Assembly: GCA_964370855.1 (NCBI GenBank)
Contig: CAYJMF010000174.1
Location: forward strand, 1 to 7,295
Origin: JAKLKS01 sp964370855
GTDB lineage: Bacteria > Planctomycetota > JAJSAM01 > JAKLKS01
Direction: 5' to 3'
Length of the DNA: 7,295 bases
Shown: positions 1 through 5,882 of the stretch, piece by piece
Layout: each line of letters opens with the position of its first letter
How positions within the stretch are numbered: position 1 is the first letter of the stretch
Notes under the pieces: model-generated
Databases searched by the model: none
The model's input: only the letters and a program-made list of their open reading frames with translations
Told to the model about the DNA's origin: nothing
Program-made: the position numbers and the translations under genes

Positions 1-53
<53 letters not shown>

Positions 54-79
54 TCGATTCCCGCCCCCCGGGACCGCTC

Positions 80-3055
80 CTACCCCTCCTCCCGGTCCCG
101 GCGGGCGAGGACGAAGGCGGTCAGCCCGAAGAAGCCGAGGGCGAAGGCCCCGAGCACGCCCCACAGCCGGTAGAGGTGGAGCCTGTCGTGGGAGAAGTCG
201 AGGTCGAGCTCCTGCGGGGGGTCCGGCCGGATGGGCTTCTCCCCGAGGTCGAAGGTCACCTCCTTCGAGAGGGAGACCTCCTTCTCGATGGAGATCGGTT
301 TCAACGGCTCGATGGCGCCGCTGGCGATCATGTCCTCGATGGCCTTTCCGAAGTCCGAGGGCTTCGGGGCGTGCTCCACCTTCACCGTCTCCTTCACGGG
401 GAAGGTCCGCGTCTCCTTCTTCTTGACGAGGTAGAGGGTCTGCCCGTTGAGGCGGTCCATGTCCACCGTCGAGCCCAGTGACTCCACGGACCACCGGGTC
501 ACCATGGCGTAGGAGGCGGGCTCCACCGAGGGGGGGAGCTGGAAGATGGTCCCGGTGAGGAGGATCTGGCAGAACACGACGAGGAGAACCATGTAGATGA
601 CGGTGTTGGAGTTGGGGGAGGCGGCGGAGACGAAGAGCCCCATGAGGATGCTCGCGAGCGCCGTCAGGGCCAGGGTGACGTACATCTCCGCGTCGGGGCG
701 CATGAGGATCCCCGCGGGGGGGGCGTCCACGAACAGGAGGAGGATCCCCAGCAGCGCGGCGCACTGCACCAGCGCGAAGCCGAAGAGCACGACCACCTTC
801 GAGAGAAGGTAGGGCCCGATGCGCAGGTTCACCATGCGCTCGCGGCGGTAGACGGGGCGCTCCTTGACGATCTCGTAGGCGGCGCCGAACAGGCCGAGGA
901 GGACCACGGCGAGCGCGGCCATGAAGAGCAGCTTCTGGGTGTCGGCGATCCTCGGGAACATGGCGAGCATGGAACCGGACTTCCCGAGCTCCGCGAGGAT
1001 GCCGGCCTCGTCCATGCCGAGGAGGTCGTGGCGCTTGGCCATGACGCCGAGCATCAGGCCGATGGCGGGCATGACCGCCAGCAGGATGAACAGCAGCAGG
1101 CGGTCCCGGAAGACCAGCTCGGCGTAGCGCTTCGTCAGGATTCCGAACTGCCGGACGGACCCGGCGGTCCTGTTCTCGGCCGGCGGGGTCCTCCCGATCC
1201 CCGGGAGAACGCCGGAATCGGAGCGCGTCGCCGACAGGAGCTTCTGGCGATCGACCACGTACTTCCGGCAGGCCTCCGAGGCCCGGTAGCGCTTCTCCAG
1301 GGCCGCGGGGTCCTTCTCGATCTCCGTGTAGATGTCGGAGAAGTCCCGCACGCCGAAGTGCTCCAGGGCCTCCGCCGGCGGCCCGTACCAGACGAGGTTC
1401 CCGCGGGAGAGGAAGGCGACGTGATCGCACTGGGTGATGTTGGCCGTCGCGTGGGTCACCATGATGATGGTCCGCCCGCCGTCGGCGAGGCGGCGCATCA
1501 TGTACATCATCTTCTTCTCGAGGCCGGGGTCGAGGCCGCTCGTGGGCTCGTCGAGGAAGAAGAGCGACGGCTCCGAGAGCATCTCCACGGCGATGGAGAC
1601 GCGCTTGCGCTGGCCCCCGGAGAGGGCGCGGATGAGCTTGTCCCGGTGGGGGAGCATCTCGACGTCCCCGAGGACGCGCTCCACGGCGGCGTCGAGCTCC
1701 CTCGCGCTCGTGTCCTTCGGGAGCCGGAGCCGGGCGGCGTAGCGCACCGCGTGGTCCACGGTGAGGTCCCCGTGGACGATGTCGTCCTGCGGGACGTAGC
1801 CGAGCATCGGCTTCCACGCGTCGTAGTTGTCGCGGAGATCCTCGCCGTTGACGAGGACGCTCCCCTCGACGTTGAAGATCCCGGCGAAGGCCTTCATCAG
1901 GGTGGACTTGCCGGCCCCGGATCCGCCGACGAAGCAGACGAACTCCCGGGGCTGGATGGTGATGGAGATGTCGTTGAGGAGCACGCGGCGGGTCTTGCCG
2001 CGGCCCACCTCCCGGCGGAGCCGGACGCCGTCCACGCGCACGCGGCCGGCGCTGGAGGACTGGGAGAACCCTGCCGACGTGTAGACGAACTTGTAGGGCC
2101 CGATGCGGATGATGTCGCCGGGGCCGAGGGCCCGGCGGCCCTTCACCTGCTGCCCGTTCACGAAGGTCCCGTTGGTGCTCCCGAGATCGCTGACGACGTG
2201 GCCGCCGCCGGATCGCTCCACCTTCGCGTGCCGCCAGGAGACGAGGGACCCCTCGAGGTGGACGTCGCAGGAGGGGTCGCGGCCGAGGACGAAGGACTCC
2301 TTCCCCTCCACGGCCAGCCGCCGGATGGCGACGGTGCTGAGCGCGTCGCGGACCTCGGCCCCCTCCTCGCGGAAGGTGACGGAGACGGAGTTCCCGGCCT
2401 GGTCCCCGATGCGGACGATGTCGCCGTCGGAGAGCAGGCACGGGGCGTCGATGAGGCGGCCGTTCACCGTGGTGCCGTTGGTGGAGCCGGAGTCGGTGAT
2501 GGAGAACCGGCCCCCCTTGAGCTCCAGCACGGCGTGGCGCCCGGAGACCGTCGGGAAGTCGATCAGGATCTCGTTCTCCGCGCCGCGCCCGAGCCGCATG
2601 ACGTCGGCGTAGAGGGGCTGCTCCATGGAGACGCCCCCGGGGAAGCCGATGACGAGCCAGGGGCGGCGGAGCATGGTCGTCCCGTGCCCGCCCTCCGGCG
2701 GCGGCTCCGGTGCGGGCTTCGCCTCCCGCGGTTCGCGGCGGGGAGGGGCCGCGGGGGCCGGGGCCTCGAAGAGGAGGTTCACCGTGCCGAAGAGGAGCCG
2801 GTCGCCGTCGCGGAGGGGGCGGGGGGACCGGACCTCCTCGGAGTTGACGGTGCACGGGTTGCGCGCGCTGCGGTTCTCGAGGACGACGCCCCGCGGGCCG
2901 CACTGGAGGACGGCGTGGTCCTTGGAGACCGTGGGATCGGGGAGGTGGATGTCGGCCCCCGCGGCGCGCCCGAGGGACTGGGTGCCGTCGCGGAGATCGA
3001 CGACCTCGCCCGCGCGATGCCCGTCGAGAATCCGAAGCCGCCCGTGCCCGCCCAT
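80..3055 (-). CDS. Triple-FHA ABCG-type ABC transporter (ATPase fused to permease)
   Basis: Predicted inner-membrane half-transporter of 991 residues, regulated by phosphothreonine recognition. Three FHA domains come first. FHA1 (about 8-97) has G29-R30 and S44/H47 but a degenerate NPCTVN in place of NGTxVN. FHA2 (about 132-228) has G156-R157, S171/H174 and STNGT 191-195. FHA3 (about 246-326) has G258-R259, S273/H276 and STNGT 293-297. A Pro-rich linker (98-122) separates FHA1 and FHA2. The ATPase (about 338-565) is complete: Walker A GGSGAGKST 377-385, Q-loop Q423, signature LSGGQ 478-482, Walker B ending D502-E503, H-loop H535. The signature context and ATPase-before-permease order are typical of ABCG proteins. 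The permease has about six helices (653-673, 709-727, 752-776, 793-811, 818-838, 963-984), with a charged loop of about 120 residues before the last. Mycobacterial Rv1747 has the same plan with two FHA domains; the substrate here is unknown. The ATG start has only a weak G-rich upstream stretch. It follows a small FHA gene by 68 bp, probably in one operon. Confidence 0.95.
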   Translation of the reverse strand: MGGHGRLRILDGHRAGEVVDLRDGTQSLGRAAGADIHLPDPTVSKDHAVLQCGPRGVVLENRSARNPCTVNSEEVRSPRPLRDGDRLLFGTVNLLFEAPAPAAPPRREPREAKPAPEPPPEGGHGTTMLRRPWLVIGFPGGVSMEQPLYADVMRLGRGAENEILIDFPTVSGRHAVLELKGGRFSITDSGSTNGTTVNGRLIDAPCLLSDGDIVRIGDQAGNSVSVTFREEGAEVRDALSTVAIRRLAVEGKESFVLGRDPSCDVHLEGSLVSWRHAKVERSGGGHVVSDLGSTNGTFVNGQQVKGRRALGPGDIIRIGPYKFVYTSAGFSQSSSAGRVRVDGVRLRREVGRGKTRRVLLNDISITIQPREFVCFVGGSGAGKSTLMKAFAGIFNVEGSVLVNGEDLRDNYDAWKPMLGYVPQDDIVHGDLTVDHAVRYAARLRLPKDTSARELDAAVERVLGDVEMLPHRDKLIRALSGGQRKRVSIAVEMLSEPSLFFLDEPTSGLDPGLEKKMMYMMRRLADGGRTIIMVTHATANITQCDHVAFLSRGNLVWYGPPAEALEHFGVRDFSDIYTEIEKDPAALEKRYRASEACRKYVVDRQKLLSATRSDSGVLPGIGRTPPAENRTAGSVRQFGILTKRYAELVFRDRLLLFILLAVMPAIGLMLGVMAKRHDLLGMDEAGILAELGKSGSMLAMFPRIADTQKLLFMAALAVVLLGLFGAAYEIVKERPVYRRERMVNLRIGPYLLSKVVVLFGFALVQCAALLGILLLFVDAPPAGILMRPDAEMYVTLALTALASILMGLFVSAASPNSNTVIYMVLLVVFCQILLTGTIFQLPPSVEPASYAMVTRWSVESLGSTVDMDRLNGQTLYLVKKKETRTFPVKETVKVEHAPKPSDFGKAIEDMIASGAIEPLKPISIEKEVSLSKEVTFDLGEKPIRPDPPQELDLDFSHDRLHLYRLWGVLGAFALGFFGLTAFVLARRDREEG

Positions 3056-3123
3056 GCCGCTCGCCCCCGGTTGCCCCTGCCGGCGCCCGAAGGGCAGAGG
3101 TTACCGCCTCCGGGGCGCGTCCC

Positions 3124-3552
3124 CTATGCCTCCTCGTGGTAGACGATGGTGACCGACTCGCCCGGAAGCCTGCCGAGGCGGCAGGTGTCCCCGGAACGGA
3201 GGCGCAGGGGGGCGTGGACGGGACTGTCGTTCACGAAGGTCCCCCCCGTGCTCTTCGAGTCGGAGATCCAGCAGGCCCCCTCGCGGAGCTCGAAGACGGC
3301 ATGGAGGCGCGAGACCCGGGGGTGGTCGATCACGATCTCGCAGTCCCTGCCCCGTCCCACGCGGGTCGTCGCGCCGCGCAGGGCCTCCTTGCGGATGACG
3401 CCCCCGGGGAGCTGCACGAGCAGGAAGGACCCGGCGGGGGGAACCGCGGGTTCCTGGGGGTTCACGGAGATCACCGCACCGCAGTGGCGGCAGTAGCTCT
3501 CCCCGGGGAGCGTGCGGTGGGCGCAGTGATCGCAGCGGCTGGTGTCCGGCAT
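3124..3552 (-). CDS. Small zinc-ribbon and FHA domain protein
   Basis: A 142-residue soluble cytoplasmic protein. The N-terminus carries a zinc-ribbon knuckle pair, C7-x2-C10 and C21-x2-C24. After a Pro-rich linker (31-40) comes a single FHA domain (about 42-138) with G66-R67, S81/H84 and a STGGTFVN segment at 101-108. The usual Asn of STNGT is Gly here, which may alter phosphopeptide binding. FHA domains read phosphothreonine; zinc ribbons of this type often precede FHA domains in bacterial signalling proteins. The frame is open further upstream (to 3621), but I chose the ATG at 3552: the zinc ribbon starts right after it, an AGGA lies 9 nt before it, and the upstream extension is low-complexity Arg/Gly/Pro. 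It lies 68 bp upstream of the triple-FHA transporter on the same strand, so it is probably its operon partner or adaptor. No kinase is visible nearby. The molecular partner is unknown. Confidence 0.88.
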   Translation of the reverse strand: MPDTSRCDHCAHRTLPGESYCRHCGAVISVNPQEPAVPPAGSFLLVQLPGGVIRKEALRGATTRVGRGRDCEIVIDHPRVSRLHAVFELREGACWISDSKSTGGTFVNDSPVHAPLRLRSGDTCRLGRLPGESVTIVYHEEA

Positions 3553-3644
3553 CCCCCCGGATCCTAGCCCCCGGTGCCGGGGTTTTCCGTGGGCAATCCC
3601 CCTCCCCCGAGGACAACTCACGGGCGGGGCGCGCGCCCCGGACC
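3553..3644. promoter_or_regulatory. Divergent intergenic region between the FHA operon and the amidohydrolase gene
   Basis: These 92 bp separate the starts of two divergently transcribed genes, so promoters for both must lie here or inside the flanking coding sequence. I cannot point to convincing -35/-10 boxes. The only less GC-rich stretches are around 3582-3600, with a TTTT run, and around 3612-3619. Assignment as a promoter region rests on gene orientation only. Confidence 0.5.
3625..3640. repeat. 16-bp perfect GC palindrome just before the amidohydrolase start
   Basis: The sequence CGGGGCGCGCGCCCCG is its own reverse complement and ends 4 nt before the GTG start at 3645, where a ribosome-binding site would normally be. 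It could be an operator, a hairpin that limits translation, or a chance product of very high GC. No Shine-Dalgarno sequence is visible between it and the start codon. Confidence 0.5.
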
Positions 3645-4670
3645 GTGGCGACCATCCCCTCCGGCCGGCCCGTCGTGGACGCCCACGCCCACCTCCTCGG
3701 CCTCGACGGGGAGGGGAGCGGGTGCCGGGCCTCCTCCGCCATGCGCCGCCGCATGTCCACGCGCTTCGTCCTCGGGAGGATCGGCGCGAAGCCCTCGGAC
3801 CCGCCCGCGGACGTGGATCGCCGCTACATCGACTTCCTCTTCGCCCACCTCGACGCCTCCCCCTCCGTGGACCGGGTCGTCCTCCTGCCCCTCGACGGCG
3901 TCGTCGGCCCCGACGGGAGGATCGACGGGGCCCGCACCAATCTCCTCGTCCCCAACGACCACGTCTTCCGCGTCGCGGCCATGCACCGGAAGCTCCTGCC
4001 CGCGTGCAGCGTCAACCCGCTGCGGTCCGACGCCGTCGCGGAGCTCGACCGCTGCGCGGGCCTCGGAGCGGTGCTCGTGAAGTGGATCCCCGCGGCACAG
4101 GGCTTCGACCCGACGGACCCGCGGTGCGCCCCCTTCTACGCCCGCTGCGCCGCCCTCGGCATGCCCATCCTCAGCCACGTGGGGACGGAGTTCGCCGTCA
4201 CGACGGTGAAGGCGGCGCACGGGGCGCTGTCCCGGCTGCTCCCGGCGCTGGAGGCGGGGGTGAAGGTCATCGTCCCCCACGCGGGGAGCCTCCGATTCGT
4301 GGGCGACGCGAGGGACTGGGCGGGGCTCGTGGAGGCCATGGGCCGCCACCCGGGACTGTGGATCGACGACAGCGCGCTCCTCATGGTCCACCGCCGCCGC
4401 CGCCTTGGCCGCCTGATGGCGACGGAATCCGTGCACGACCGGGTGATCCACGGCAGCGACTTCCCCCTCCCCGCCCAGCCCCTCGCCTTCGCCGACCGCG
4501 TGGGGCTTCGCCGCGCCCGGATCCTCTCCCGGATCCCCGGCGCCTTCGAGAAGGACGTCGCCCTCAAGGAGGCCCTCGGCGTCCCCTCGTCCTTCCTCGG
4601 GAACGCCGCGGGGATCCTGAGGTGCCTGGCACAGGGTGGAGGGGAAAATTCCCCGGTTCACCCGCTCTAG
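3645..4670 (+). CDS. Amidohydrolase-2 family TIM-barrel metal-dependent hydrolase
   Basis: Predicted cytoplasmic metal-dependent hydrolase or decarboxylase of 341 residues, in the amidohydrolase-related family (PF04909 type). The family includes aminocarboxymuconate-semialdehyde and other decarboxylases and hydrolases; the substrate cannot be told. Visible features are the metal-binding VDAHAH motif with H14 and H16 after strand 1, the VKWIPAAQGFDP segment at 145-156 with K146, SHVG with H178, PHAG with H212, and HGSDFP with D272 as the likely barrel-end aspartate. The family-typical end is the GNAAGIL helix at 319-325. The GTG start is required because the HxH motif is close behind it and the first ATG (3741) would remove it. 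Odd point: the last residues, from L325 to L341, are encoded by one arm and part of the loop of a perfect inverted repeat, giving an unconserved-looking tail (RCLAQGGGENSPVHPL). The gene is monocistronic as far as seen, divergent from the FHA genes and convergent with the methyltransferase. Confidence 0.92.
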   Translation: MATIPSGRPVVDAHAHLLGLDGEGSGCRASSAMRRRMSTRFVLGRIGAKPSDPPADVDRRYIDFLFAHLDASPSVDRVVLLPLDGVVGPDGRIDGARTNLLVPNDHVFRVAAMHRKLLPACSVNPLRSDAVAELDRCAGLGAVLVKWIPAAQGFDPTDPRCAPFYARCAALGMPILSHVGTEFAVTTVKAAHGALSRLLPALEAGVKVIVPHAGSLRFVGDARDWAGLVEAMGRHPGLWIDDSALLMVHRRRRLGRLMATESVHDRVIHGSDFPLPAQPLAFADRVGLRRARILSRIPGAFEKDVALKEALGVPSSFLGNAAGILRCLAQGGGENSPVHPL

Positions 4671-4728
4671 GCTCCCACCCCGGGTGAACCGGGGAATTTT
4701 CCCCTCCACCCTGTGCCAGGCACCTCAG
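4617..4728. repeat. Perfect 48-bp inverted repeat with 16-nt loop across the convergent gene ends
   Basis: The arms 4617-4664 and 4681-4728 are perfect reverse complements, separated by 16 nt (4665-4680). Each arm has internal symmetry. GTGCC-T-GGCAC (4622-4632) forms one mini-hairpin. GGGTG (4634-4638) pairs with CACCC (4659-4663) around an inner GGGGAA-AA-TTCCCC (4641-4654). The element can therefore fold as one 48-bp stem or as four smaller hairpins. The amidohydrolase reads through the left arm and stops at the TAG in the loop (4668-4670); the methyltransferase stop TGA lies in the outer end of the right arm (4725-4727). No transposase is present. It resembles a REP- or MITE-like palindromic element, an inference that needs other genomic copies to confirm. 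Confidence 0.95.
4645..4700. terminator. Possible bidirectional intrinsic terminator in the core of the inverted repeat
   Basis: The inner part of the palindrome, CCCCGGTTCACCCG (4651-4664) pairing with 4681-4694, is a 14-bp GC-rich stem. On the plus strand it is followed by AATTTT (4695-4700), and by symmetry the same holds on the minus strand (4650-4645). It sits where both convergent transcripts should end. The U tract is short and the loop, at 16 nt, is long, so this is plausible rather than proven. Confidence 0.45.
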
Positions 4729-5882
4729 TCCGCCCGGCTCCACACCACCTTGAGGTAGCGGCCCGCGGAGTGGTGGAGGGCCCAGGGGTGGTCCGGGGCC
4801 GCCCCGCCGATCTCGAGCACGAGCATCTCGCGCCCCGCCCGGAGCGCGGCCCGGGAGAGGACGCCGAGGAAGTCCCCCTCGGACACGAGGCCGGAGCAGG
4901 AGCAGGAGACGACGAGGCCTCCCCGGGCCGCCTTCTCGAAGGCCAGCGCGTTCATGTCCTCGTACTTGCGGAGGGCGCCGGGGAGGTCCGCCCGGGAGGC
5001 GGCCAGCTTCGGCGGGTCGCAGACGATGACGTCGAACTCGCCGGGCTTCGCGGCCCGCAGCGCGTCGAAGGCGTCGGCGTGCTCGAAGGAGACGGAGCGG
5101 GGCGAACCGTTGAGCGCCGCGTTCCCCCGGGCCATGGCGACGGCCTCCTCGTCGAGGTCGATGCCGAGGACGCGCTCCGCGCCGCCCTTCGCTGCGGCCA
5201 GGGAGAAGCCCCCGGAGTAGCAGCAGAGGTCCAGGACGCGGCGGCCCTTCGCCCGCTCCATGAGACGGCGCCGGTGGTCCCGCTGGTCGAGGAAGAACCC
5301 GGTCTTGTGCCCCCGCGCGGGATCGACGAGGAAGCGGACGCCGTGCTCGCGGATCTCGGTGCGGGCCTCGAGCCCGGGGTCGCCGAGGATGCGGAATCCC
5401 TCGATCTTCTCCACCGCGGGGTCGGAGCGGACCACGACGGCCCGGGGCTTGAGGAGGGGGCGGAGGGCGTCCTTCACCTCGACGGCGCGCTTGTACCAGC
5501 CGAGGGCGGTGATCTGGACCGAGAGCACGTCGGCGTAGCGGTCCACGACGAGCCCCGAGAGCCCGTCCCCCTCGCTGTTGACGAGGCGGAAGGCGTCCGT
5601 CGGGGATTCGGGGCCGAGGATCCGGCGGCGGAGTTCGAGGCAGGAGGCGAGGCGGGCGCGGAGCCACTCCGCGTCCAGGTCCCCGCCGGGCCCCCGCTCG
5701 AGGATCCGCACGGCCAGTTCCGAGCGGCGGTTGTAGAAACCGCGGCCGAGGACCCGCTCGTGGTCGTCCACGACCTCGACGACCTCGCCGTTCCCCGTCC
5801 CCGCGTCCGCGGAGCGGACCATCTTGCGGAAGACGATGGGCTGGCCGCCGGCGCGGGTCGTGCGGAGGCGTACCCTCTTCAC
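4725..5882 (-). CDS. rlmI: Class I SAM-dependent rRNA methyltransferase, RlmI-like (23S rRNA m5C)
   Basis: Predicted cytoplasmic 23S rRNA (cytosine-5) methyltransferase; E. coli RlmI methylates C1962 and is 396 residues, against 385 here. An N-terminal PUA RNA-binding domain (about 3-65) is followed by the linker domain with FRLVNSEGDGLSGLVVDRY (98-116) and the family hallmark GHKTGFFLDQRDHR (191-204). The Rossmann domain has SAM motif I LDLCCYSGGF (217-226), the acidic end of strand 2 at D242, motif IV CDPPK (288-292), and motif VI SCSCSGL (326-332) carrying the likely catalytic cysteine C329. The C-terminus DHPWALHHSAGRYLK (364-378) aligns with that of RlmI. The frame is open far upstream, but that region is Arg/Pro-rich shadow of the preceding gene. 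The GTG at 5882 is chosen because it overlaps the upstream stop as GTGA and starts right before the PUA domain; a GGAG lies 12 nt before it. Translational coupling to the lipoprotein gene is likely. Its TGA stop lies in the inverted repeat. Confidence 0.93.
   Translation of the reverse strand: MKRVRLRTTRAGGQPIVFRKMVRSADAGTGNGEVVEVVDDHERVLGRGFYNRRSELAVRILERGPGGDLDAEWLRARLASCLELRRRILGPESPTDAFRLVNSEGDGLSGLVVDRYADVLSVQITALGWYKRAVEVKDALRPLLKPRAVVVRSDPAVEKIEGFRILGDPGLEARTEIREHGVRFLVDPARGHKTGFFLDQRDHRRRLMERAKGRRVLDLCCYSGGFSLAAAKGGAERVLGIDLDEEAVAMARGNAALNGSPRSVSFEHADAFDALRAAKPGEFDVIVCDPPKLAASRADLPGALRKYEDMNALAFEKAARGGLVVSCSCSGLVSEGDFLGVLSRAALRAGREMLVLEIGGAAPDHPWALHHSAGRYLKVVWSRAD

Noticed and set aside
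3085..3095. Small hairpin GCCC-GAA-GGGC between the two FHA genes as a terminator
   Set aside because: The stem is only 4 bp and no T tract follows on either strand, so it does not argue against co-transcription.
1028..3142. A 704-codon open frame on the plus strand
   Set aside because: It is antisense to the clearly domain-bearing FHA-ABC gene. Its translation is rich in Val, Leu, Glu, His and Asp without any motif, as expected for an antisense frame of a GC-rich gene with strong third-position bias.
3618..4709. A 363-codon minus-strand frame opposite the amidohydrolase, and a 381-codon plus-strand frame over the same region
   Set aside because: Both lack motifs and are compositional shadows; the amidohydrolase frame has ordered metal-binding motifs.
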